A DNA stretch of 64,000 nt, from assembly GCA_018223415.1 (NCBI GenBank), contig JAGTTQ010000001.1:3211365-3275364 (forward strand), written 5' to 3'. The position numbers were made by a program, and so were the translations under genes. Of the stretch, positions 9,411-16,495 are shown in pieces (position 1 is the first letter of the stretch; each line of letters begins with the position of its first letter). The notes below the pieces were generated by a model. The model ran no database searches. It was not told the origin of the DNA and saw only the letters and a program-made list of their open reading frames with translations. This DNA is from Eubacteriaceae bacterium Marseille-Q4139. Its GTDB lineage: Bacteria > Bacillota > Clostridia > Lachnospirales > Lachnospiraceae.

Positions 9411-10067
9411 ATGGGAGACAGCTATAAAATTCTCTATGCAGGAGGCGAAAATGAGATCGTGGAAAAGAAGTCCAGGTTCATCGCCACGCTCCGGCCGGTG
9501 AATTCGGAGGAGGAGGCCGCCGCCTTTATTGCGGAAATGAAAAAGAAATACTGGGATGCCAGCCATAACTGTTCGGCTTTTACAATAGGAAGGAACCATG
9601 AGCTCACCAGGTGCAGCGATGACGGAGAGCCGGCCCAGACGGCAGGGCGGCCCATGCTTGACGTGCTTCTCGGCGAGGACATCCATAACGTCTGCGCTGT
9701 GGTGACGCGGTATTTCGGCGGCACGCTTCTCGGGACCGGCGGCCTTGTGCGGGCGTACTCCGGCGCCGTAAAGGCCGGGCTTTCGGCCGCCTGCGTGGTG
9801 GAGAAAAAGAGGGGCTTTCGCATGGAGGTGGAGACGGCTTACGGCGGTGTTGGGAAAATCCAGTACCTTTTGGGACAGGCCGGGATCACGGTGCTCGACA
9901 GCTCCTACACCGATAAGGTGACGTATTCCCTGCTGGTTCCGGCCGCCCAGTACGACGCCCTGGCCGCCGACATCACCGAGGGGACAAACGGGACGGCAAA
10001 GCTTCTAAAGGGTGACGAGACCTGGTATGGCCTTTTAAATAAAGAGACAATTATTTTTGAGTCATAA
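9411..10067 (+). CDS. yigZ: YigZ/IMPACT-family protein
   Basis: 218 residues with the UPF0029/IMPACT signature: EKKSRFIATLRPV near residue 18, HNCSAFTIG near 55, then CSDDGEPAQTAGRPML and AVVTRYFGGTLLGTGGLVRA. A C-terminal ferredoxin-like domain begins near residue 140. The eukaryotic homologue IMPACT is linked to translation control; the bacterial role is not settled. The start ATG follows GGGAGGAAG. It appears to be a single-gene unit. The DNA turns sharply AT-rich immediately after it. Confidence 0.9.
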   Translation: MGDSYKILYAGGENEIVEKKSRFIATLRPVNSEEEAAAFIAEMKKKYWDASHNCSAFTIGRNHELTRCSDDGEPAQTAGRPMLDVLLGEDIHNVCAVVTRYFGGTLLGTGGLVRAYSGAVKAGLSAACVVEKKRGFRMEVETAYGGVGKIQYLLGQAGITVLDSSYTDKVTYSLLVPAAQYDALAADITEGTNGTAKLLKGDETWYGLLNKETIIFES

Positions 10068-10189
10068 ATATAATTTCGGAGTATGAGCGTTTGATGCGGC
10101 AGGTTTTATCGGCTTTAAAGGAAGCAGAGTTGTCTGGCATGGATTTAATGGCAGGGCGTTCTTCTAAAGATAAGTGTTTTTACGCATAG
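10061..10189 (+). pseudogene. Possible gene remnant in AT-rich island
   Basis: An open stretch of 42 codons with no clear start codon or ribosome binding site, containing a helical-looking run (SEYERLMRQVLSALKEAEL). It looks like the tail of a once longer protein, but I do not recognise the family. It could also be chance, since the stretch is short. Confidence 0.25.
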
Positions 10190-10445
10190 AGGTATCCTCT
10201 GGATAAATCTGTAAAGGCACAATTCAACCTGATTTTGTATGGATAAATTCCCTGAAGAGAGATGTAGAGAGAAAATTTATAATTGAACATAAAATATCAA
10301 TACAAGATTAAAAAATGTTGATTATTTTGTGAAAGCTTGTTAAAATCTAAGTATATAATAGATTTTAAACAAGGAAGGAATGGTTTTGGTGGAGGGGCTG
10401 TGGCAGGGTAAAACGAATTTTAAGCCAAAAGAACACTGACGGTTT
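10068..10445. other. AT-rich gap after yigZ
   Basis: 378 bases without a convincing full gene. It holds the remnant at 10061-10189 and a 19-codon reading frame at 10380-10439 (MVLVEGLWQGK...), which has a good ribosome binding site (AAGGAAGG) and ends 6 bases before the next gene. That frame could be a leader peptide, but nothing else supports it. Base composition is clearly lower in GC than both flanks, suggesting acquired DNA. Confidence 0.5.
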
Positions 10446-10754
10446 TTGTTAGGAAGGGGGAATATTACGAAAAAAGATGTAAAATTACATTGTATCATTA
10501 GTTTACTGCTACTGTTCAGTTCGGTAGGGCTGTTATTATTTCTAATATTTTTTTCACTACCTATTTATGTAACTTTTATTCTGTTTTATGTATTCTCTAT
10601 GACAGAAGTTTCAAATTTATCTATTTTTCTTATTCGCTGTCATATTGGTATCGATAAAAAAGGAAAAATATTTTTCTTGATATTTTTAATAGTTAATATT
10701 ACGTTGCTGATGTTCTGTATAGCCATAAATTTCCTTATATTTCTGGCTTTTTGA
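10446..10754 (+). CDS. Small three-helix membrane protein, family unknown
   Basis: Up to 102 residues with three hydrophobic segments (about 17-35, 37-60 and 75-100) and a basic loop RCHIGIDKKGK before the third. The start is unclear: TTG at 10446 opens the frame, but GGAAGGGGG at 10452-10460 would suit a non-canonical start a few codons later. It is AT-rich like its surroundings and lies about 200 bases upstream of the toxin-44-domain gene. A membrane immunity or accessory role is possible from position alone. I do not recognise the family. Confidence 0.5.
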   Translation: MLGRGNITKKDVKLHCIISLLLLFSSVGLLLFLIFFSLPIYVTFILFYVFSMTEVSNLSIFLIRCHIGIDKKGKIFFLIFLIVNITLLMFCIAINFLIFLAF

Positions 10755-10957
10755 GGGGGGAATAGTGCGAAAGGAAAGAAAGCAGAATGTGTCAAAATCG
10801 CGGATTATCGCAGAAAAACAGGCTCACATAGTGAGATAAATTAAGAGTATTCTTACCTAGATAAAGAGGTACACCTACATATGAATAGTAAAACGGGTGG
10901 CTGCGTCTGATACTGAGGCGTGGAATCAAATCTACTGCAGTACGAAAGGAAGTAGTT
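10755..10957. other. Gap between the membrane protein and toxin-44 gene
   Basis: About 200 AT-rich bases. It includes a 24-codon frame at 10765-10839 that begins GTG after a GAGGGGGG run. The toxin frame itself stays open back to 10892, so the toxin could be the remainder of a longer protein. No promoter could be placed with confidence. Confidence 0.35.
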
Positions 10958-11614
10958 GTGGATGATTATTCTGCGTATGCATTTTTGCTTAATAATATAT
11001 CATCAGTTTATATGTCAGATGACATTACTATTGATCCACATATCCTTGATAAACTGTCTGATAATGAAGCAAAGATACTGAATGATTTTCTGTCCCGTTT
11101 AAATATTTTGGTTGATCGAGGCGCAATAAAGGTCGATAGCGGTTTGAAAATTATGCATGTGCCAGCACCAGATATATCGAATATTCCAAGTCCTGCGCGG
11201 AGAGAGATAATCATTGATCTTATGCCAGAAACCAGACAACATGCACAAGAATTACAAGATGTGTATGATTCGGCAGTATTCGGGACGGCGCACATAGTGG
11301 CTGGAACGTATTTTGCAGAAAGAGTCCGCAGCGGTGGAATATGGGATTATAAAGTCAAACTTGGAACGACAACAAGATATTTTGAATCTGAACTGCAAGC
11401 GACGATGACAGGTGAAACAATTGGAAATTTTCATTACGGATATGTTGGTAGTACTTGTTTCGGGGAAACAACATTAAAAACTGCGGCAGGGTTTGTGCAG
11501 ATACTTTCCGGAACAAGTGATATCAGCTATTGGAATAGTTATTTTGATGATCCGGCAGATCAAGAGGATATCCAATGGGGGATAAATGTATATAACAACG
11601 AGCATTGTATATAG
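10958..11614 (+). CDS. Polymorphic toxin type 44 (Ntox44-like) domain protein
   Basis: 218 residues. The C-terminal half (about 118-210) carries the pattern I associate with bacterial toxin 44: SGGIWDYKVKLG (126-136), GETIGNFHYGYVG (152-164), TLKTAAGFVQILSGTSD (172-188) and FDDPADQEDIQWGI (196-209). In the family this is a predicted nuclease-type toxin module, often at the end of large secreted toxins. Here it is preceded by only about 115 residues, with no signal peptide or LXG/RHS region, so it is either a compact effector or a truncated cassette. The GTG start has AAAGGAAG upstream. DNA is AT-rich and no obvious immunity gene follows; the gene ends in its own terminator. Confidence 0.7.
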   Translation: MDDYSAYAFLLNNISSVYMSDDITIDPHILDKLSDNEAKILNDFLSRLNILVDRGAIKVDSGLKIMHVPAPDISNIPSPARREIIIDLMPETRQHAQELQDVYDSAVFGTAHIVAGTYFAERVRSGGIWDYKVKLGTTTRYFESELQATMTGETIGNFHYGYVGSTCFGETTLKTAAGFVQILSGTSDISYWNSYFDDPADQEDIQWGINVYNNEHCI

Positions 11615-11625
11615 TGAAAGTATCG

Positions 11626-11656
11626 AATAGAGCTTGTATAGCAGGCTCTATTTTTT
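11626..11656 (+). terminator. Rho-independent terminator of the toxin-44 gene
   Basis: AATAGAGC and GCTCTATT arms with a short loop, then a T6 run. Confidence 0.8.
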
Positions 11657-11746
11657 GAAAAATATATAATTTTAAGTTTTATGTTCCCGAAGCAGATATG
11701 AGGGATTTGTGGATGATTATAGACAGAGGAATAAATAAGGTTTTTA

Positions 11747-11775
11747 TTGCATTTTGCCGTATGGGATGCTATAAT
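11747..11775 (+). promoter_or_regulatory. Predicted sigma-A promoter for typA
   Basis: TTGCAT at 11747-11752, 17-base spacer, TATAAT at 11770-11775; the typA start is 47 bases downstream. Confidence 0.65.
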
Positions 11776-11821
11776 CATGTGTCGAAAATCGCAGGAAGAA
11801 GACCAGGAAAGAGGTTTCTAT

Positions 11822-13660
11822 ATGAAAATCAAGCGTGAAGAGATCAGAAATGTGGCGATCATCGCCCACGTAGACCATGGCAAGACGACCCTCGTGGATC
11901 AGCTCTTGCGGCAGAGCGGCGTGTTCCGCGCGAACCAGGAGGTCGTGGACCGTGTCATGGACTCCAACGACATCGAGAGGGAGAGAGGGATCACGATCCT
12001 CTCCAAGAATACAGCAGTATCCTATAACGGCGTAAAGATCAATATTGTGGACACGCCAGGCCATGCCGACTTCGGCGGCGAGGTGGAGCGCGTGCTTAAG
12101 ATGGTAGACGGCGTCATCCTTGTGGTGGATGCCTTCGACGGCCCGATGCCCCAGACGAAATTCGTCCTTCAGAAGGCGCTGGAGCTGGATCTTCACGTCA
12201 TCGTCTGCATCAACAAAATCGACCGCCCGGAGGCAAGGCCCCAGGAGGTCATCGACGAGGTGTTAGAGCTTTTCATGGATCTGGACGCCTCCGACGAGCA
12301 GCTTGACTGCCCGTTCGTGTTCGCGTCTGCCCGCGCCGGCTTCGCAAAGAAGAATTTAGACGATCCGGATGCGGACATGAGCGCGCTCTTTGAGACAATC
12401 ATCGACTACATCCCGGCGCCGGAGGGCGACCCGGAGGCCGATACCCAGGTGTTAATCAGCACCATCGACTACAACGAATACGTGGGCCGCATCGGAATCG
12501 GAAAGATTGAAAACGGTTCCTTAAAGGTCAACCAGGAGTGCGTCCTGGTGAACCACCACGACCCCGACAAGATGAAAAAGGTAAAAATCGGAAAGCTCTA
12601 CGAGTTTGACGGCTTAAACCGCGCAGAGGTGCAGAGCGCAGAAATCGGCTCCATCGTGGCCATCTCCGGCATCCCGGACATCCATATCGGTGATACGCTC
12701 TGTTCCCCGGAACATCCCGAGGCGATCCCGTTCCAGAAGATTTCCGAGCCGACCATTGCCATGTATTTCATGGTAAACGACAGCCCGTTAGCAGGCCAGG
12801 AGGGAAAATACATCACCTCCCGCCACATCCGTGACCGCCTGTTCCGCGAGCTCAACACCGACGTGAGCCTCCGGGTGGAAGAGACGGATTCCGCCGACTG
12901 CTTCAAGGTTTCCGGCCGCGGTGAGCTGCACCTTTCCGTACTGATCGAGAACATGAGACGTGAGGGCTTCGAGTTTGCCGTCAGCAAGGCTGAGGTTATC
13001 TACCATTACGACGAGCGCAACCGGAAGTTAGAGCCCATGGAGCTTGCCTATGTGGACGTGCCGGAGGACTATACGGGAGTCGTGATTCAGAAGCTCACAA
13101 GCAGGAAAGGCGAGCTTCAGGGCATGAGCCCGGTAAGCGGCGGCTATACGCGTCTGGAATTTTCCATCCCGTCCCGCGGCCTCATCGGCTACCGCGGCGA
13201 ATTCCTGACGGATACGAAGGGAAACGGCATTTTAAATACGATTTACGACGGCTATGCCGATTATAAGGGCGATTTAAGTTACAGAAAGAACGGTTCCCTG
13301 ATTGCCTTTGAGGCCGGCGAGTCCATCACCTACGGCCTCTTTAACGCCCAGGAGCGCGGCACGCTGTTCATCGGGCCGGGCGTCAAGGTGTACTCCGGCA
13401 TGGTGGTCGGCGAGTGCCCCAGAGCCGAGGACATCGAGCTCAACGTCTGCAAGACGAAAAAGCTCACGAATACGCGTTCCTCCAGCTCCGACGAGGCCTT
13501 AAAGCTTACGCCGCCGAAGGAGATGAGCTTGGAGCAGTGTCTGGACTTCATCGACACTGATGAGCTTTTGGAGGTTACGCCGAAGAGCCTTCGGATCCGG
13601 AAGAAAATCCTTGATCCGACCCTCAGAAAGAGAGCCATGATAAGCAGGAAGAACCAGTAA
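11822..13660 (+). CDS. typA: Ribosome-associated translational GTPase TypA/BipA
   Basis: 612 residues, the usual family length. GTPase motifs are intact: AHVDHGKTTL (G1), RGITI (G2), DTPGHADF (G3) and NKIDR (G4). Elongation-factor domains II, III and V follow, and the C-terminal part contains GRGELHLSVLIENMRREGFE and PSRGLIGYRGEFLTDTKGNG, specific to BipA. It acts on ribosomes under stress and in 50S assembly. I chose ATG 11822, where the typical start MKIKREEIRNVAIIAHVDHG begins; the in-frame ATG at 11747 lies inside the promoter. A clear promoter and terminator make it a single-gene unit. Confidence 0.95.
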   Translation: MKIKREEIRNVAIIAHVDHGKTTLVDQLLRQSGVFRANQEVVDRVMDSNDIERERGITILSKNTAVSYNGVKINIVDTPGHADFGGEVERVLKMVDGVILVVDAFDGPMPQTKFVLQKALELDLHVIVCINKIDRPEARPQEVIDEVLELFMDLDASDEQLDCPFVFASARAGFAKKNLDDPDADMSALFETIIDYIPAPEGDPEADTQVLISTIDYNEYVGRIGIGKIENGSLKVNQECVLVNHHDPDKMKKVKIGKLYEFDGLNRAEVQSAEIGSIVAISGIPDIHIGDTLCSPEHPEAIPFQKISEPTIAMYFMVNDSPLAGQEGKYITSRHIRDRLFRELNTDVSLRVEETDSADCFKVSGRGELHLSVLIENMRREGFEFAVSKAEVIYHYDERNRKLEPMELAYVDVPEDYTGVVIQKLTSRKGELQGMSPVSGGYTRLEFSIPSRGLIGYRGEFLTDTKGNGILNTIYDGYADYKGDLSYRKNGSLIAFEAGESITYGLFNAQERGTLFIGPGVKVYSGMVVGECPRAEDIELNVCKTKKLTNTRSSSSDEALKLTPPKEMSLEQCLDFIDTDELLEVTPKSLRIRKKILDPTLRKRAMISRKNQ

Positions 13661-13692
13661 AAGGGACAGCTGTTTTTATTCTAGGAATACAG

Positions 13693-13757
13693 AAAGAGAC
13701 AATTTCACGGAATTCGGGTTTTATGCCCCGGGTTCCAGGTGAGATTGTCTCTTTTTT
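13693..13757 (+). terminator. Rho-independent terminator after typA
   Basis: AAAGAGACAATTTCAC (13693-13708) pairs with GTGAGATTGTCTCTTT, followed by a T-run ending at 13757. Confidence 0.85.
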
Positions 13758-13779
13758 CATACCGGCAATGAAATTTTTC

Positions 13780-13808
13780 TGGAAATGGCATTGTTTTAAT
13801 GATACAAT
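13780..13808 (+). promoter_or_regulatory. Candidate promoter of the RiPP precursor gene
   Basis: A weak -35 (TGGAAA, 13780-13785) and a good -10 (TACAAT, 13803-13808) have a 17-base spacer. Transcription from here would give an AT-rich leader of about 165 bases containing a small hairpin (TCTGGCC/GGCCAGA, 13924-13946) ahead of the AAAGGAGG ribosome binding site at 13966-13973. Confidence 0.4.
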
Positions 13809-13981
13809 AGTACACAAAACGGGAGACAGAATGCAAAAAAATATTTTTTAAAAAAATTATAAAAAAGCAAGCCCTGCGGCGGATTTATTCGTATATAAAT
13901 ATGACACCACATAAGGTGAGAGTTCTGGCCGGAAGAAAAGGCCAGACATGACTGAACCATAATATAAAGGAGGAAACGAAG

Positions 13982-14350
13982 ATGACGGAGAACATGAAGA
14001 AGTATTTGGAGATGATTTCCCAGGATGAGGAATTCAGAAAAGAGATGGATAAGCTGGAGGAAGAGCATGTCCAGGCGCAGAAGGAAAAAATCATGGAACA
14101 TGCCGCATCAAAAGGAATTACTCTTACGGAAGCAGATTTCGCAGAATCCGCCGAGCTGTCAGATGATGAATTGGATGCGGTAGCAGGCGGAGCAACATGT
14201 GGATGCGTAGTAGGAGGCGGCGGAACAGCCACCAGGCCCAAAGAGGGAGACTGTGCATGCGCCTTTTACGGCCAGGGCTACTATGCGGTCGGGACGTCTG
14301 GATTACGCTGCATCTGCATGCTTGGCGGCGGCGGTGAGGCAGTCAGCTAA
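13982..14350 (+). CDS. RiPP precursor peptide with Nif11-like leader and three CxC repeats in the core
   Basis: 122 residues. Residues 1-70 form a helical, acidic leader of the Nif11 type (MKKYLEMISQDEEFRKEMDK) ending ELSDDELDAVAGG, the classic double-glycine cleavage site, with cleavage predicted after Gly70. The 52-residue core holds exactly six Cys in three CxC pairs: CGCVVGGGG (73-81), CACAFYGQG (91-99) and CICMLGGGG (110-118). This is a threefold imperfect repeat of C-x-C-x-x-x-G-x-G spaced 18-19 residues apart. The ribosome binding site is perfect and strong, as expected for a highly made substrate. The radical SAM/SPASM gene follows. The final modification is unknown; thioether (sactipeptide or ranthipeptide-like) links are plausible. 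Confidence 0.85.
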   Translation: MTENMKKYLEMISQDEEFRKEMDKLEEEHVQAQKEKIMEHAASKGITLTEADFAESAELSDDELDAVAGGATCGCVVGGGGTATRPKEGDCACAFYGQGYYAVGTSGLRCICMLGGGGEAVS

Positions 14351-14391
14351 TCAGATATTCTGTATAAAGAAAAGGCTTCATGCCTGATTAG
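14347..14391 (+). other. Inverted repeat spanning the precursor stop codon
   Basis: CTAATCAG (14347-14354) and CTGATTAG (14384-14391) are perfect 8-base arms. The left arm includes the precursor stop codon. It lies just ahead of a larger hairpin. Confidence 0.5.
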
Positions 14392-14392
14392 G

Positions 14393-14461
14393 CCGGAGCG
14401 CCGCCAATGGTTTTGACAGTCTGCCCCGATTGCGGCGAAACGAAACCTGGCGGCGCTCCGG
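14393..14461 (+). promoter_or_regulatory. Strong intercistronic hairpin between RiPP precursor and maturase
   Basis: CCGGAGCGCCGCCA (14393-14406) is the exact reverse complement of TGGCGGCGCTCCGG (14448-14461): a perfect GC-rich 14-bp stem with a 41-base loop and no T-run after it. It ends a few bases before the maturase ribosome binding site. It probably stabilises the precursor mRNA and lowers maturase expression rather than fully stopping transcription. Confidence 0.75.
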
Positions 14462-14474
14462 AATGAGGAGAGAT

Positions 14475-15890
14475 ATGTATTATATACTGAAAAAGAATTT
14501 GCTTCTTCGCGGATGGGAAAAGCTTCCATACGCCCTGGTAGATGCAAATACCGGACAAACGCTGTTTATCCGGGGCAGTGAAATGGATGTCTTACGGCTG
14601 TGCGATGGTTCTGTCGATCTGTCCCTTGCGGTTATCCCGCAGAAACTGAGAGATATGATTCCTATATTGGAAAAAAATGGAATCATCGAGGCCTGTCCCC
14701 CCGGAACGTCCATGCAGCCGGGACAGGCGTATCACCAGTACCCGGCGAGATACATACGGACAGCCCACTGGTCGATCACCGGTAAGTGCAACTACCGCTG
14801 CAAGCACTGTTACATGTCGGCGCCGGATGCCCGGCTGGGCGAACTGGATCACGAAACGATGATGGACATTGTGAACCAGCTTGCGGAATGCGGTATCATG
14901 AACGTATCGCTGACAGGCGGCGAACCTCTTGTGCGTAAGGATTTTATGGAAATTGTGGACGCACTTCTTGCGCGGGGCATTCATATTACTACCATTTATT
15001 CCAATGGAAAGCTGGTAACGGACAGGCTGCTCGATGAGCTGGCCGAAAGGAAGGTCTTTCCGGAGTTTAACATGAGCTACGACGGCGAAGGCCATCATGA
15101 CTGGCTGAGAGGAATCCCGGGTGCGGAAAAGATTGTAAAAGAAGCATTTCTCCGCTGTAAGGAAAAGGGATTTCCCACCGGGGCGGAAATGTGCATCCAT
15201 AATGCCAACAAACATACGTTAAGAAAAAGTGTCCAAAACCTTGCGGCATGGGGGTGCCGTTCTCTCAAGACAAATCCCATTGCGGATGTGGGAGAATGGA
15301 AAAAGGGCGGCTACGGCGAGGCTATTTCCATGGAGGAACTGTATCAGCTCTATCTGGATTACATCCCTCAGTATTATGAGGATGGAATGCCCCTTTCCCT
15401 TCAGCTCGGCGGCTTTTTTGGCGCATCTCCCCGGGACCCGGACTGGTTTGATATCCCGCTGTTGAAAAACTGCGGTGATACGGAAAAGACCTGCATCTGC
15501 GGCCATGCCCGCATGGTCATGTATATCTCTGCCGAAGGGCGCGCACTTCCCTGTATGGCCCTGTCGGGCATGGATATTCAGCAGGAGTTCCCGCTGATAC
15601 CGGAGCTTGGCCTGGCCAGATGCATCACGGATTCCCGGTATATGCGCCTGATCGATACCAGGGCGTCGGAGTATCTGCGGCTGAATCCGGAATGTGCCGC
15701 CTGCGAATACGCAAATCAGTGCCTTGGAGGCTGCCGCGCCGCGGCGTTGGAGCGCACTCCGGATAACATCATGGGGCCGGATCCGTATGCCTGTGAGCTG
15801 TTTCGCGGCGGATGGGTTCAAAAGATTGTGGAAACCGTGAAAAAAGCAAAGCCCCAGGCAAGATGTGCGGGGATGGGAACAGGCGATTAA
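14475..15890 (+). CDS. Radical SAM/SPASM peptide maturase for the adjacent RiPP precursor
   Basis: 471 residues from ATG 14475 (AGGAG four bases ahead; in-frame ATG at 14463 is the alternative). Residues 1-75 resemble a PqqD-like peptide-recognition (RRE) winged helix: ILKKNLLLRGWEKLPYALVD, then ILEKNGIIEA. The radical SAM core has C105-x3-C109-x2-C112 (CNYRCKHC), the SAM-binding SLTGGEPL (145-152) and SNGKL. The C-terminal SPASM region has many Cys for auxiliary Fe-S clusters: 333, 340, 342, 360, 407, 410, 416, 420 and 440. Such enzymes install crosslinks on RiPP cores; the CxC-rich peptide immediately upstream is the evident substrate. The exact chemistry cannot be told from the sequence. 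Confidence 0.9.
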   Translation: MYYILKKNLLLRGWEKLPYALVDANTGQTLFIRGSEMDVLRLCDGSVDLSLAVIPQKLRDMIPILEKNGIIEACPPGTSMQPGQAYHQYPARYIRTAHWSITGKCNYRCKHCYMSAPDARLGELDHETMMDIVNQLAECGIMNVSLTGGEPLVRKDFMEIVDALLARGIHITTIYSNGKLVTDRLLDELAERKVFPEFNMSYDGEGHHDWLRGIPGAEKIVKEAFLRCKEKGFPTGAEMCIHNANKHTLRKSVQNLAAWGCRSLKTNPIADVGEWKKGGYGEAISMEELYQLYLDYIPQYYEDGMPLSLQLGGFFGASPRDPDWFDIPLLKNCGDTEKTCICGHARMVMYISAEGRALPCMALSGMDIQQEFPLIPELGLARCITDSRYMRLIDTRASEYLRLNPECAACEYANQCLGGCRAAALERTPDNIMGPDPYACELFRGGWVQKIVETVKKAKPQARCAGMGTGD

Positions 15891-15927
15891 GCGCCTCTTT
15901 ACTGGCTTCTGGGGAAAGGAGAGCATC

Positions 15928-16404
15928 ATGATTCATATTCTGATGAGCGCCTGCCTGGCAGGGGAAAACTGCAAATGGGACGGCGGGAACAACAGGAGAG
16001 AGGAAGTGATTTCCTTCATGGAGCGGATGAAGGGGAAAGCCGTGTTCCATCTTGTCTGTCCCGAGCGGGACGGCGGGCTTCCGGTTCCGCGGCCGGCGGC
16101 AGAAGTTCAAAAGGAAAGCGGCGCCGTCGTCAATACCGAAGGCAAAGACGTGACGGCCGAGTTCCTTTTGGGAGCCGGGATCGCCTTAAAGACGGCGGAA
16201 AGCTTTGGCTGTGCGGCAGCAGTTTTAAAGGAGAGAAGCCCCTCCTGCGGTTCCACGGGGATTTATGACGGAACCTTTTCCCATAAACTCACCGACGGCA
16301 TGGGAAAGACGGCAAGGCTTCTTAAGGAGGCCGGGCTTTTTATCGCCGGGGAATCCCAGATCGGCGAGCTGGAGGAGTGGCTTCAAAAAGAGGGCCTTAT
16401 CTGA
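15928..16404 (+). CDS. DUF523 family protein
   Basis: 158 residues. It has the family pattern with conserved Cys: MSACLAGENCKWDGGNN near the N-terminus, VCPERDGGLPVPRPAAE near residue 45, and KERSPSCGSTGIYDG near residue 105. The function of DUF523 (YbbK-like) is unknown; the Cys placement suggests a metal or Fe-S site. ATG 15928 is preceded by GGAAAGGAG. It starts 37 bases after the maturase and may be read with it, but the family is widespread without RiPPs, so a functional link is unproven. Confidence 0.85.
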   Translation: MIHILMSACLAGENCKWDGGNNRREEVISFMERMKGKAVFHLVCPERDGGLPVPRPAAEVQKESGAVVNTEGKDVTAEFLLGAGIALKTAESFGCAAAVLKERSPSCGSTGIYDGTFSHKLTDGMGKTARLLKEAGLFIAGESQIGELEEWLQKEGLI

Positions 16405-16495
16405 CGGGCCATGTACAGGAATGGACGGCGGCAGCGCGGCATATGCATGGAAAAAGGGATCGAAGGCGTGATGCGGTACGAAAACCTGCAACGGA

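Noticed and set aside
11660..11821. Coding-like stretch (FYVPEADMRDLW) between the toxin-44 terminator and typA as an immunity gene
   Set aside because: No start codon with a ribosome binding site and it runs through the typA promoter; at most a short remnant.
15219..15929. 236-codon minus-strand frame opposite the radical SAM gene
   Set aside because: Shadow of the maturase coding sequence; no ribosome binding site.
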